A stretch of 64,000 nucleotides of DNA, taken from assembly GCA_029979265.1 (NCBI GenBank), contig JAPOHW010000007.1, forward strand, positions 57,211 through 121,210, in the 5' to 3' direction. The translations under genes were made by a program, and so were the position numbers. The stretch comes from Actinomycetota bacterium. GTDB taxonomy: Bacteria; Actinomycetota; Acidimicrobiia; Acidimicrobiales; Aldehydirespiratoraceae. The notes under the pieces are model-generated. The model was not told the DNA's origin. It did no database searches and saw only the letters and a program-made list of their open reading frames with translations. How positions within the stretch are numbered: the first letter of the stretch is position 1; each line of letters opens with the position of its first letter. Positions 54,518 to 63,073 of the stretch are shown piece by piece.

Positions 54518-56006
54518 CGGAACCACCGAGTGGGACACGGGCGCGAAAGCCGATGGCCCGCAGCACATCGGCAGGGCGGAGCGAAGGCCCGCCGTCGTCG
54601 AGATCGCGGATCGTTCGTGCGACGCACAGAGTCCGTCGCAAGCCCCGGCCACTGAGCTGACCGTTGAGCAGGGCTTGTTCGAGCACGTCGCGTGCGTCGG
54701 GTTCGAGCGGCGCAGCCTGCTCGAGGCGCTCACCGTGCAGTTCGGCGTTGCAACGCACCCCGCGCTCGCGTGCAAGGCTTCGAACCATTGCAACCCGTTC
54801 GGCAACAGCACTGGACGGCTCGGCTGCGCCACCGAGAAGGTCACCGGCCTGAGGGCGATCGACGTGGACCATGAGGTCGATGCGGTCGAGCAATGGCCCG
54901 GAAACCCGGCGGGCATAGCGGGCACGGGTATGGGGCGGACAGCGGCACCCGATCTCCCCTCCGACGCCGCAGGGGCACGGGTTCATGGCGGCCACCAGCA
55001 ACACTCTGGCGGGTTGCTCGGTGGTACCACCGGCCCGGGCAACCCGTACGACTCCTTCCTCGAGGGGCTGACGGAGTGCGTCGAGCACCGACGGTGCAAA
55101 CTCGCCGAGTTCGTCCAGGAAGAGCACGCCGTTCGAAGCGGCGCTGACTTCACCCGGTCGTGCACTGCCCGAGCCTCCACCGACCAGAGCGGCCATGGAT
55201 GCCGAATGATGCGGTGCCCGAAAAGGTGGCTGCCAGACGAGTCCGTGCGGGAGGGACAGGCCTGCCGCACTGTGGACACGCGTGACCTCCATCGCCTGAT
55301 CGGGATCGAGGGCCGGAAGCAGGCCCGGAAGGCGCCTGGCCAACATCGTCTTTCCGGCCCCCGGAGGCCCGACGAGCAGCAGATGGTGCCCGCCGGCGGC
55401 AGCGTACTCGAGCGCAAGGCGAGCAGCCGGCTGGCCGCGGACGTCAGCCATGTCGGGCCCCTCGGGCATCGCAGGCGCAACCGGTGAGGGTGGAGGGTCA
55501 GGCCACGGGCAGTGGTCTGCCAGTGAGGCGACGACGTCGGTCAGCGCGCGAACGGGGCAGGCCCGAGCGCCGATCACGAGGCCGACGACGTGCGCATCGA
55601 TCGCTGGCACGAGCACCCGGTCGGCCGGGATTGCGTCGGCGAGGGGCAGCGCTCCGGGCACGGCTCGCACCGAACCGTCGAGACCGAGTTCGCCGAACGC
55701 GCCGAGATCGGAGGTAGCCGGGATCTGGCCGGATGCCATCAACACGCCGATGGCAATCGGCAGGTCGAGACCCGCACCGATCTTGGGCATCGAACCGGGT
55801 GCAAGATTCACAGTGATGCGCTTGACCGGCCATGTACGACCGGAGGAAACGAGGGCGGCCCGGACGCGGTCGCGCGCCTCGCGGCACGAGGCATCGGGCA
55901 GGCCGACGATGGTGAAGCCCGGGAGTCCGTCGGCCACATGGACCTCGACCGAGACGGGACGGCCGTCGACCCCTACCAGGGTCGCCGACGAGATGGTGGC
56001 GAGCAT
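54510..56006 (-). CDS. comM: YifB/ComM family Mg-chelatase-like AAA ATPase
   Basis: Hexameric helicase that extends branch migration during recombination of transforming DNA. The 498 aa contain an N-terminal Lon-like domain (VSVEVHVADGLPGFTIVGLPD, NLAPGSMPKIGAGLDLPIAIGVL), the AAA core with GPPGAGKTMLARRLPGLLP (Walker A) and VLFLDELGEF (Walker B), PCPCGVGG with Cys residues, and the sensor RVSGPLLDRIDLMV. The C-terminal Mg-chelatase lid has SGRGLRRTLCVARTIRDLD. The ATG at 56006 is preferred; 11 residues upstream show no conservation. Confidence 0.93.
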   Translation of the reverse strand: MLATISSATLVGVDGRPVSVEVHVADGLPGFTIVGLPDASCREARDRVRAALVSSGRTWPVKRITVNLAPGSMPKIGAGLDLPIAIGVLMASGQIPATSDLGAFGELGLDGSVRAVPGALPLADAIPADRVLVPAIDAHVVGLVIGARACPVRALTDVVASLADHCPWPDPPPSPVAPAMPEGPDMADVRGQPAARLALEYAAAGGHHLLLVGPPGAGKTMLARRLPGLLPALDPDQAMEVTRVHSAAGLSLPHGLVWQPPFRAPHHSASMAALVGGGSGSARPGEVSAASNGVLFLDELGEFAPSVLDALRQPLEEGVVRVARAGGTTEQPARVLLVAAMNPCPCGVGGEIGCRCPPHTRARYARRVSGPLLDRIDLMVHVDRPQAGDLLGGAAEPSSAVAERVAMVRSLARERGVRCNAELHGERLEQAAPLEPDARDVLEQALLNGQLSGRGLRRTLCVARTIRDLDDGGPSLRPADVLRAIGFRARVPLGGSDG

Positions 56007-56102
56007 GGCGCAACCTCCACACGAGACGGTGAACGGCACCGGTCAGGCCACGGCACGAGCCACGATTCGACACTATCGACCGGGTCCGACAACCCTGATG
56101 CG

Positions 56103-56465
56103 TCAGTCGAGCACCTCGCGGGTGTAGCGAACCACCGCATCGATCTCACCCGACGTCAGGCGACCGTCGAACGACGGCATCGCGTTGCGCCCGTCGACGA
56201 TGAGCGCTCGCTGGTCGGCAGGATCGGGGTACTGCTCGACGACGCTGCCGTCGGCGAGCTTCGGCCCGGTGCCACCACCACCATCGGCCCCATGGCAGTT
56301 CGCGCACCGACGCTCATAGATGTCACGCCCGAGCACCAGTTCGGCGTCGAGAGTGCCGCCCGGACCGACTGGCACCTCCGGCACATCGCCGGCGCAGGCA
56401 ACGGGCAGTCCCACGACGACACAGAGCACAGCGAAGAGTGATCGACAAGAGGTGGGCGCTCGCAC
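56103..56465 (-). CDS. Cytochrome c, class I, predicted lipoprotein
   Basis: Predicted membrane-attached electron carrier of 120 aa. The N-terminal signal ends in LPVAC (lipobox, Cys24), followed by a heme-c motif CANCH (residues 54-58) with GADGGGGTGPKLADG. A distal Met in RNAMPSFDGRL is the axial ligand, and EIDAVVRYTREVL the closing helix. It resembles small caa3/bc1-associated cytochromes, but no oxidase genes are nearby. It starts with GTG at 56465 and is divergent from a two-gene unit that begins 23 bases away. Confidence 0.88.
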   Translation of the reverse strand: MRAPTSCRSLFAVLCVVVGLPVACAGDVPEVPVGPGGTLDAELVLGRDIYERRCANCHGADGGGGTGPKLADGSVVEQYPDPADQRALIVDGRNAMPSFDGRLTSGEIDAVVRYTREVLD

Positions 56466-56487
56466 GGCCCTGCACGATACTGAGCAG

Positions 56488-56604
56488 ATGGGAATGGACC
56501 CGACTCGGCCGCACCGCAGACGGCCGACCGACTACCTGTACGTCGCTGCCGGTTGCGTTGCGGCCCTGCTGTTGGTGCTCTGGGTCGTCTTCGGGAGTGT
56601 CTGA
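56488..56604 (+). CDS. Very small membrane protein (38 aa)
   Basis: A short ORF with one hydrophobic helix (DYLYVAAGCVAALLLVLWVVFGSV) after a basic PTRPHRRRP stretch. The ATG at 56488 has GAGCAG just upstream. Its TGA overlaps the ATG of the zinc-ribbon gene by one base (TGATG), which supports both being translated. No family recognised. Confidence 0.5.
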   Translation: MGMDPTRPHRRRPTDYLYVAAGCVAALLLVLWVVFGSV

Positions 56605-56813
56605 TGCTCGACCCCGAAAAGCTCGGCGAACTCGAGATCCGGTTCCTGCAGCCGTATCAGGCCACGAAGACCTACCTCTGCCCCAACTGCAACCGAGACA
56701 TTCCCCCCGGAACCGGCCACTACGCCGTTGTCCCTGTCGAAGCTCCGGACCTGCGTCGGCACTGGCATCGCGGCTGTTGGGACGGCCGCAAGACCCGCAA
56801 GGCAACGCGTTGA
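56604..56813 (+). CDS. Small zinc-ribbon-like protein
   Basis: A 69-aa protein with CPNC (residues 25-28), RDIPPGTGHYAVVPVEAPD and HWHRGCW, an arrangement of two Cys plus His/Cys that could hold one zinc. The pattern is common in actinobacteria, where such proteins are often annotated only as ATP/GTP-binding or hypothetical. The start at 56604 is fixed by coupling with the upstream micro-membrane protein. Confidence 0.7.
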   Translation: MLDPEKLGELEIRFLQPYQATKTYLCPNCNRDIPPGTGHYAVVPVEAPDLRRHWHRGCWDGRKTRKATR

Positions 56814-56816
56814 GCG

Positions 56817-58025
56817 TCAGCGCAGCCGAACGATTGACGGACGCCAGCTGAGCGAGATCGATATCGCAACGGTGCACAACCCGACCACGGTCATCGTCTC
56901 GGCTGGATCGAACGACAACGCCAACACGCTCGAGGCTGCGGCACCGATCGGGAGACCGCCCATGAAGCCGGTCATCATCAGTCCCATGACGCGGCCCATC
57001 ATCTCTGGCGCCGTCGCCTTCTGGAGGATCGTGCGGTGGCTGGCCATCGCAAGACCGGCATTGACGCCCCACAGCAGCATCACGATCAGAGCGCTCCGCC
57101 AACTCGGGGCCAGACTCAGCGCAAACTGTCCCCCGCCGAGACCGACACCGATGAAGACGGCCACGTTCAGTCCGTGGCGGCCGACCGGTCGGTTCGCGAC
57201 ATAGAGCGAACTGAGCATCATCCCGATCCCGAACGCCCCCATGACGGCACCTGCGCTTGCAGCTTCTCGACCGAAGTCGCTCTCGACGACGCGTGGGACG
57301 TTGATCTGGATCACCGAAAACGAACTCCCGAGCACGAGGGAGAGCAGCACCATGGTGCGAACCGGTTCGGTCGACCAGGTATACCGAAGTCCGGTACGAA
57401 GCGCGGCCATGAAACGCTCGGTCGGTGCGGTGTTCTCCGACACCGGAAGGACAACCGGACGCATGAAGACGATCGCCAGGGAGGCGAGCACGGTCAGCAG
57501 CGCAAACCCTCCGGCATCGCCGAACAACTCGATGGCAATCCCGGCGAAGATCACAGCACCGACGTTTGCGGCATTCATCGCGCCGTTCTGCAGCGCGATC
57601 GCGTTGACCAATCGGCCCGGATCGACGAGCAGCGGAACCATGGCGTTCACGTTCGGCGGGTTGATCATGACGGCGGTGCCGACCACCACTGCAGCAATAC
57701 CGGTGACAAGGGGCGTCGCCCAGCCAGCAGCGATCACGACGGTGAACACGGCGAGCAGCACGACGGTGACCGTCGTCCAGGTGGTGAACAGCCGCTTGCG
57801 GTCGGCTCGGTCGGACCATGTTCCGGCGGCGGCCGAGAACAACATGGCCGGAAGTCCGAGCAGGCCTGCGACGATGCCTTCGGCGGCCGTCCAGTCGGTG
57901 AGGGTGACGACCAGCCACACGAAGGCGAATCGCATGGTGCCGCCGATACCGGCCAGACAGGTCTGCGCCAGCCAGAACCCGCGGAAGTGGCGGTCGGCCA
58001 ACAGTGCTCGGGACGGACTGGACAC
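56817..58025 (-). CDS. MFS transporter (enterobactin-exporter-like, MFS_3)
   Basis: A 402-aa permease with about 12 helices. The loop 2-3 motif is GTWSDRADRKRLF, with LVNAIALQNGAMNAANVGAVIFAGIAI and the loop RTGLRYTW after helix 6, typical of EntS/MdtH-like MFS_3 efflux proteins. The substrate is unknown. It lies 18 bases downstream of yraN on the same strand, where other actinobacteria keep rnhB and lepB, so it is an insertion in the conserved order. Confidence 0.85.
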   Translation of the reverse strand: MSSPSRALLADRHFRGFWLAQTCLAGIGGTMRFAFVWLVVTLTDWTAAEGIVAGLLGLPAMLFSAAAGTWSDRADRKRLFTTWTTVTVVLLAVFTVVIAAGWATPLVTGIAAVVVGTAVMINPPNVNAMVPLLVDPGRLVNAIALQNGAMNAANVGAVIFAGIAIELFGDAGGFALLTVLASLAIVFMRPVVLPVSENTAPTERFMAALRTGLRYTWSTEPVRTMVLLSLVLGSSFSVIQINVPRVVESDFGREAASAGAVMGAFGIGMMLSSLYVANRPVGRHGLNVAVFIGVGLGGGQFALSLAPSWRSALIVMLLWGVNAGLAMASHRTILQKATAPEMMGRVMGLMMTGFMGGLPIGAAASSVLALSFDPAETMTVVGLCTVAISISLSWRPSIVRLR

Positions 58026-58043
58026 GCCCCCCGACCTTACGAC

Positions 58044-58400
58044 CTAGAAGGCTGCCTCGATGATCTCGATCGATCCTCCGTTGACGGTCGCCACGTCGAA
58101 GCGGAGTCGGCCTCGTCGGTCGTGGCTGTCCAGCCACGACATCGCGGTTCGGCGCACGAACTGCTGTTTGCGAGCGTCGACCGCCTCGAAACCGGAACCG
58201 AACCGATCGCTCGAACGAGTCTTGACCTCACAGAACACGATCTGATCGCCCTTCGCAACGACGAGATCGAGTTCGCCTCCGCGTACCCTCCAGTTCTGGT
58301 CGAGCACGACATATCCAGCCGCCTCGTACCAGCGCGCGACGCGGCGCTCGCCCCACCGGCCGAGCGCCACCCGGGATTGCCCGTCATGTCGTCTGGTCAT
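58044..58400 (-). CDS. yraN: UPF0102 family protein YraN
   Basis: Putative endonuclease-fold protein of unknown physiological function. The 118 aa include ALGRWGERRVARWYEAAGYVVLDQNWR, GGELDLVVAKGDQIVFCEVKTRSSDRFG (D, E and K of the restriction-nuclease-like site) and RRRIRFD-like RGRLRFDVATV. The start is ATG at 58400; the extra upstream frame contains no matching residues. It is transcribed after rplS, separated by a hairpin. Confidence 0.93.
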   Translation of the reverse strand: MTRRHDGQSRVALGRWGERRVARWYEAAGYVVLDQNWRVRGGELDLVVAKGDQIVFCEVKTRSSDRFGSGFEAVDARKQQFVRRTAMSWLDSHDRRGRLRFDVATVNGGSIEIIEAAF

Positions 58401-58487
58401 GAGCGCGACCGTAGGGACAGCCTGTGACACGACGTAGTGGCCTGTCGTTCGATGGCACGACCGCACCAACCGGTGCACGACCACGCG

Positions 58488-58513
58488 CTCGGCTCACCCG
58501 GTGGTGAGCCGAG
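58488..58513 (-). terminator. Hairpin terminator downstream of rplS
   Basis: A perfect 11-bp inverted repeat CTCGGCTCACC/GGTGAGCCGAG with a 4-base loop, eight bases after the rplS stop on the minus strand. There is no U-tract, which is common for high-GC actinobacteria. It probably ends the rpsP-rplS operon before yraN. Confidence 0.65.
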
Positions 58514-58521
58514 CCGGTCGA

Positions 58522-58869
58522 TCAGTTGAAGCGCTTTTCCTTGACCTTCGCAGCCTTGCCGATGCGGTCACGCAGGTAGTAGAGCTTGGCGCGTCGGACG
58601 TCGCCACGAGCGCCCACTTCGATCTTCTCGACGATCGGGGTGTGCAACGGGAAGGTGCGCTCCACCCCGACACCGAAGCTGAGCTTGCGAACGGTGAACG
58701 TTTCGCGAACACCGGCCCCTTGACGGCGGATCACGACGCCTTCGAAGACCTGCGTGCGCTGACGATTCCCCTCGATCACGCGCACGTGCACCTTGAGCGT
58801 GTCGCCTGGTGCGAAATCAGGGATGTCGTCCCGAAGGCTGAGGTTGTCGACGAGATCGGTGGGCTGCAT
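58522..58869 (-). CDS. rplS: 50S ribosomal protein L19
   Basis: Located at the subunit interface. The 115-aa protein contains [59 protein letters not shown] and [18 protein letters not shown], all standard. The start is ATG at 58869. A GC-rich hairpin (58903-58920) precedes it and may modulate readthrough from trmD. Confidence 0.97.
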   Translation of the reverse strand: MQPTDLVDNLSLRDDIPDFAPGDTLKVHVRVIEGNRQRTQVFEGVVIRRQGAGVRETFTVRKLSFGVGVERTFPLHTPIVEKIEVGARGDVRRAKLYYLRDRIGKAAKVKEKRFN

Positions 58870-58902
58870 GGCTGCCTCGAAGTGGTGGTGCGAAGGTACA
58901 AG

Positions 58903-58920
58903 CCGGGGGCCTGGCCCCGG
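58903..58920 (-). promoter_or_regulatory. GC hairpin between trmD and rplS
   Basis: Six perfect G-C pairs CCGGGG/CCCCGG around a 6-base loop, 34 bases upstream of rplS. It has no U-tract, so it could be a weak terminator, an attenuator or an mRNA-processing site in the ribosomal operon. Confidence 0.35.
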
Positions 58921-58968
58921 ACCGCACGAGTTTACGGCGACAACACCAGACTCCCACCCACCCGTCGG

Positions 58969-59697
58969 TTACGGAAGTTCGATGTCGAACTCGGCAAGTG
59001 CCGCCTGCTCGTCGGCACTCACACCGCCTCGGGCGGCGAGGAGGTCGGGGCGTTCTCGTGCCGTGCGTTCGATCGCCTTGGCGAGACGCCATCGGTCGAC
59101 CTTGCCATGATCACCGGATCGCAAGACGTCGGGAATCTGCCAGCCGCGAAAATCGGCGGGGCGGGTGTAGTGCGGATACTCGAGCAAACCGTTCGAGAAC
59201 GACTCCTCCTCGGTGGAGGTCTCGTTGCCGAGCACGCCGGGAACAAGCCGACCAACCGCTTCGATGACGAGGGCTGCAGCCACCTCTCCACCGGCGAGCA
59301 CCACGTCGCCCACCGAGATCTCGCCGTCGCAGAGATGCTCCCGTACCCGTTCGTCGATGCCCTCGTAACGCCCACACAAGAGCGAGAAGCCATCGAGAGC
59401 CGCCAACTCGTGCGCCATGCCCTGGTCGAAGCGCCGACCCGCCGGTGAGAGCGAAAAGAGTGGTCGCGGCGGATCGATAGCCTCCACTGCGCCAAACAAC
59501 GGCTCGGGCTTCATGACCATCCCTGCGCCACCGCCGAACGGAGCATCGTCGACGGTCTGATGGACGTCGGTCGTTGCCATACGAAGATCATGGACGCGTA
59601 TGTCGAGGTGGCCGCCACGTCGACCTCGTCCGATCACCGACTGATCGACGATGTGATCGACCATCTCCGGCAGGATCGAGAACACGTCGATTCGCAT
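58969..59697 (-). CDS. trmD: tRNA (guanine-37-N1)-methyltransferase TrmD
   Basis: Methylates G37 next to the anticodon, preventing frameshifts. The 242 aa begin MRIDVFSILPEMV and contain DDAPFGGGAGMVMKPEPLF, LCGRYEGIDERV and ISVGDVVLAGGEVAALV (knot region with SAM site), then NETSTEEESFSNGLLEYPHYTRPADFRGWQIPDVL. All are diagnostic. The start at 59697 is 37 bases after the rimM stop. Confidence 0.97.
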   Translation of the reverse strand: MRIDVFSILPEMVDHIVDQSVIGRGRRGGHLDIRVHDLRMATTDVHQTVDDAPFGGGAGMVMKPEPLFGAVEAIDPPRPLFSLSPAGRRFDQGMAHELAALDGFSLLCGRYEGIDERVREHLCDGEISVGDVVLAGGEVAAALVIEAVGRLVPGVLGNETSTEEESFSNGLLEYPHYTRPADFRGWQIPDVLRSGDHGKVDRWRLAKAIERTARERPDLLAARGGVSADEQAALAEFDIELP

Positions 59698-59734
59698 CAG
59701 GCCGGCCTCTCGCGGCGCAGCGGGTGACCCAGCA

Positions 59735-60223
59735 TCACTGGCCACCTCCTTCCGGGACATCAGCGTCGAGGTCGAAGAGGCCGGCGGGCACGTCGACCCG
59801 GATCTCCGTTCCGGCGACATGCGAGACGATGAACCGCGCCGGGACGAGCGATCCCGAGTCGAGTTCGAGCAGGTCGGAGGCAGGGTTGTCGAGGACCTGC
59901 ACAACCGTGCCTCGGGCGACGCCGTCCTGGTCGACCACGACCGCCCCGATCAGTTCGTGGACCCACAATTCATCGGGATCGTCGATCGGCGCAGCCGACA
60001 GAACCGTGTTGCGGAGCGCCTCGGCCTGGTCGCGGTGATCGACGCCGACAAAGTGCACGAGCCAGCCGCCCTTGTGCGGACGTGCAGATCGAACCTCGAG
60101 AGGCCCTCGTGTGGACTCGAGTACCGAGCCCGGCGCAAGGCGCTCGACTCGGTTGGAGATGAGCAGCACGCTCACCTCGCCTCGCACGCCATGCGGACGG
60201 GTGATGCGGCCGACCTCGAGCAC
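59735..60223 (-). CDS. rimM: Ribosome maturation factor RimM
   Basis: Assists assembly of the 30S head, binding S19. The 162 aa include VLEVGRITRPHGVRGEVSVLLIS at the N-terminus, a PRC-barrel C-terminal domain with DDPDELWVHELIGAVVVDQDG, and EIRVDVPAGLFDL. The GTG at 60223 is 1 base after khpA. A 58-residue upstream frame, Arg/Ser-rich, overlaps khpA and is discounted. Confidence 0.94.
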   Translation of the reverse strand: MLEVGRITRPHGVRGEVSVLLISNRVERLAPGSVLESTRGPLEVRSARPHKGGWLVHFVGVDHRDQAEALRNTVLSAAPIDDPDELWVHELIGAVVVDQDGVARGTVVQVLDNPASDLLELDSGSLVPARFIVSHVAGTEIRVDVPAGLFDLDADVPEGGGQ

Positions 60224-60224
60224 G

Positions 60225-60473
60225 TCAGTCGACGAACTCGACCTCGATCGAGGTGACCTCGTCATCGACACCGGCGGCACGCACGACGGTGCGGATCGCA
60301 CCGGCAACACGGCCACGCTTGCCGATGACGCGACCCATGTCGCCGTCGCCAACCGTGACGTCGAGGCGGAGGCCGCCGTCGGTCTCGGACCGTGCAACGC
60401 TCACCGCGTCGGGGTTGTCGACCAGCTGTTTCACAACATACTCACAGACCGCAACTGCGGTGTCGGCACTCAC
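60225..60473 (-). CDS. khpA: KH-domain RNA-binding protein KhpA
   Basis: An 82-aa KH protein (YlqC family), which in Gram-positive bacteria pairs with KhpB and acts on RNAs related to cell division and translation. [21 protein letters not shown] is the GxxG motif. It lies between rpsP and rimM as usual. The ATG overlaps the rpsP stop (ATGA). Confidence 0.94.
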   Translation of the reverse strand: MSADTAVAVCEYVVKQLVDNPDAVSVARSETDGGLRLDVTVGDGDMGRVIGKRGRVAGAIRTVVRAAGVDDEVTSIEVEFVD

Positions 60474-60877
60474 TCGTCGCCCTCGCCGACTTCGTCGTCG
60501 CTCGCCTCGTCGGCATCGCCGTCATGTGCTGCCGAGGCTTCTGCGGCTGCGTCGGCCTCCTTCTCGACCTGCTTCTTGGATTTCCGGGGAGCGCGCTCCG
60601 GCACAGAGGAGTCGACCGCCTCACCGGTGTGCTCGGTCCAGGCGCCGGAAATCTTCAGGAGTTTCTCCACGCGGTCGGTCGGCTGGGCACCGTGGGAAAG
60701 CCAGTGCACGGCCCGTTCGTTGTCGATGTTGATGACCGACGGATCTTGGCGGGGCTCGTAGGTGCCAATGATCTCGATGAACCGGCCATTGCGCGGGGAG
60801 CGCGAATCGGCGGCGACAACACGGTAGGTGGGCTGCTTTTTCTTGCCCATCCGCATGAGGCGGAGCTTGACGGCCAT
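60470..60877 (-). CDS. rpsP: 30S ribosomal protein S16
   Basis: The 135-aa protein starts [44 protein letters not shown], the fixed S16 sequence. Residues 85-135 are an acidic tail ([25 protein letters not shown]) longer than in E. coli (82 aa). The start at 60877 is set by the conserved beginning. The 169-bp gap upstream to ffh should hold the promoter of the rpsP operon, but I see no convincing hexamers there. Confidence 0.97.
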   Translation of the reverse strand: MAVKLRLMRMGKKKQPTYRVVAADSRSPRNGRFIEIIGTYEPRQDPSVINIDNERAVHWLSHGAQPTDRVEKLLKISGAWTEHTGEAVDSSVPERAPRKSKKQVEKEADAAAEASAAHDGDADEASDDEVGEGDE

Positions 60878-61046
60878 GAGGTGAATCTCTTTTTCTGGGA
60901 TCGCTGAGTGAAACTTCGTCGCGCCACGGCGGGCCGAGACAACCCGACTATTCAATCCGAAGCAGCGGCCCGAACCAACCTGCTGCGAGGGACGGCTGAC
61001 CTGGCCGGCTCTACCAGTCGCCCGATTGCGCCGGCGAGACGTCGGC

Positions 61047-62522
61047 CTACCCTCGGCCGAACAAGTCGGAGAGGTCCGGGGGTCCGTCTCCTTCGAGGCC
61101 GGGAAGCGTGAGGGCATCCTTCGGGATCTTCGCCGGACCACGTTCGGTCACGCGCCCACCCTGGGCCTTGCGGCGTCCACCCTTTTGCTTGCCCTTCTTG
61201 GCCTTGCCCTTCCGGTTCGACGAGTTCTGCTTCTTGCTGCCGAAGCCGGCGAACTGCTTCATCATCTTGCGCATCTGCCCGAACTGGTCCAGGAGCTGTT
61301 TGACGTCGGTGGGCTGCATGCCCGATCCGGTCGCAATGCGTGTTCGACGGCTGCCATCGATGATCTCGGGGTTGATCCGTTCCTCGGGGGTCATCGAACG
61401 GATGATCCCTTCGAGGCGGGCAATGTGCCGATCATCGATTTCGACGTCACGGGCTTCCTTCGGAAGACCCGGCATCATTCCCATCAGGTTCCCGATCGGA
61501 CCCATTTTCTTGATCTGCTGCATCTGTTCGAGAAAGTCCTCGAGCGTGAAGGTGCCGTCCAACAGACGGGCGGCAGCCTCCTCGGCCTCCTCTTTCTCGA
61601 ACGCTTCCTCCGCCTTCTCGATGAGCGTCTCGACGTCGCCCATGCCGAGAATGCGGCTGGCGAGCCGGTCAGGGTGGAACGTCTCGAACTCGTCGAGTTT
61701 CTCACCGTTGGACGCGAAGGCGATCGGCTTCCCGACGACCTCCTTGACGGAGAGCGCAGCACCGCCGCGAGCATCGCCGTCGAGTTTGGTGATGATGACA
61801 CCGTCGAGTTCGAGCGTCTCGTTGAAGGCGCGGGCTGTGTTGACCGCGTCCTGACCGGTCATCGCGTCGATGACGAGGAAGGTGTAGTCAGGGGTGACCG
61901 CATCGCTGATCCGATGGAGCTGATCCATCAGTTCTTCATCGATGGCGAGACGACCCGCCGTGTCGACGATCACGACATCGCGACCCGTGCGGGTCGCCTC
62001 GGCGATGGCTCGGCCCGCAACGTCCACCGGATCGGTCGGCTCGGAAAAGACCGGCACGCCCACTTGCGCGCCGAGGGTTCGCAGCTGTTCGACCGCAGCT
62101 GGGCGCTGCAGGTCGGCGCCCACGAGCAGCGGGTTGCGACCCTGCCGCCGGAACCACTGCGCAAGCTTGCCGGTCGTGGTGGTCTTTCCTGCACCCTGCA
62201 GGCCGGCCATGAGCACAACCGTCGGAGGCTTCGAGGCATAGGTGATCTTCATCGCCTCGCCGCCCAGGCTTGTGGTCAGCTCTTCGAGAACGATCTTCAC
62301 GACCTGCTGAGCCGGATTGAGGGCCCTGCTCAGCTCTTCACCCACCGCCCGCTCGCGGATACGCCCCACCAGGTTCTTGGCAACGTCGAGGTTCACGTCG
62401 GCCTCGAGGAGGGCCAACCGAATCTCCCGCAAGACGTCGTCGACGTCATCCTCGGTGAGCTTTCCGCGCCCACGAATGCGACTGAAGATCCCGTCGAAGC
62501 GATCGGAGAGTGTCTCGAACAT
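61047..62522 (-). CDS. ffh: Signal recognition particle protein Ffh
   Basis: Binds signal sequences on nascent chains with 4.5S RNA and delivers ribosomes to FtsY. The 491 aa contain the N domain, the G domain with [15 protein letters not shown] (about residues 108-122), DTAGRLAID and [14 protein letters not shown], and the Met-rich M domain ([45 protein letters not shown]). The C-terminal tail is basic ([19 protein letters not shown]). It precedes rpsP. Confidence 0.97.
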   Translation of the reverse strand: MFETLSDRFDGIFSRIRGRGKLTEDDVDDVLREIRLALLEADVNLDVAKNLVGRIRERAVGEELSRALNPAQQVVKIVLEELTTSLGGEAMKITYASKPPTVVLMAGLQGAGKTTTTGKLAQWFRRQGRNPLLVGADLQRPAAVEQLRTLGAQVGVPVFSEPTDPVDVAGRAIAEATRTGRDVVIVDTAGRLAIDEELMDQLHRISDAVTPDYTFLVIDAMTGQDAVNTARAFNETLELDGVIITKLDGDARGGAALSVKEVVGKPIAFASNGEKLDEFETFHPDRLASRILGMGDVETLIEKAEEAFEKEEAEEAAARLLDGTFTLEDFLEQMQQIKKMGPIGNLMGMMPGLPKEARDVEIDDRHIARLEGIIRSMTPEERINPEIIDGSRRTRIATGSGMQPTDVKQLLDQFGQMRKMMKQFAGFGSKKQNSSNRKGKAKKGKQKGGRRKAQGGRVTERGPAKIPKDALTLPGLEGDGPPDLSDLFGRG

Positions 62523-62584
62523 GGTTCGGTCAGGGTATCGGCCCGACCCTGCTCGAACCGCCCGGCGTGACTAGCGTCGCGGCG

Positions 62585-63040
62585 GTGAACTTCACACTTC
62601 GTCAGTGGGCGGTCATCGTCGTGCTCGCCGCAGGTTTCATCGTCGCAGCAATCCTCGTCAGCTCGAGCGCAGAGCCCGTCGCCGACGAGGCCCTCGCCGA
62701 CTTCGACAACATCGTCTGGTGCGAGGCGGCAAACGCAATCCGACAATGGTCGAGCATCCTCGATGGATCGGCCGACGGAGATTCCATCGATGACGTCCGC
62801 AACTTGCGTCGAGCCCTCGCCGATGGCCGTGTCGTCGCTCCACTCGAACTGGGTTTCGAAATCGCCCGACTCCAGGACTTTGCGATGCTCGTCGAGCAGG
62901 GTGACGAGGTCGAAGGTGATCTGGTCGCCGGCCTCGACAGCGCGCAGAACAACGTCGACCGCGAGCGGGTTGCACAGGCGGTGGCGGCACTCGACGACGC
63001 ACTGAGCGCGTGCGGTCTTGCCGGGATCTCGACCGGCTGA
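62585..63040 (+). CDS. Membrane-anchored or exported protein, unknown
   Basis: The product is 151 aa from GTG at 62585. It begins with a hydrophobic helix (WAVIVVLAAGFIVAAILV) that is either a signal anchor or a cleavable signal, followed by a mostly helical soluble part with two Cys (IVWCEAAN and LSACGLAG) that could form a disulfide. No known family. It is divergent from ffh (62 bases) and convergent with ftsY (33 bases). Upstream GTGs in frame are possible starts. Confidence 0.6.
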   Translation: MNFTLRQWAVIVVLAAGFIVAAILVSSSAEPVADEALADFDNIVWCEAANAIRQWSSILDGSADGDSIDDVRNLRRALADGRVVAPLELGFEIARLQDFAMLVEQGDEVEGDLVAGLDSAQNNVDRERVAQAVAALDDALSACGLAGISTG

Positions 63041-63073
63041 CCACGTCTGCAGCTCGGTCGGGTCGAGTCTGCG

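Noticed and set aside
60878-61046. tRNA gene or 4.5S RNA gene in the ffh-rpsP gap
   Set aside because: I saw no cloverleaf with a GTTC T-arm and no SRP-RNA GGAA tetraloop hairpin in these 169 bases. No tRNA or rRNA was visible elsewhere in the window either.
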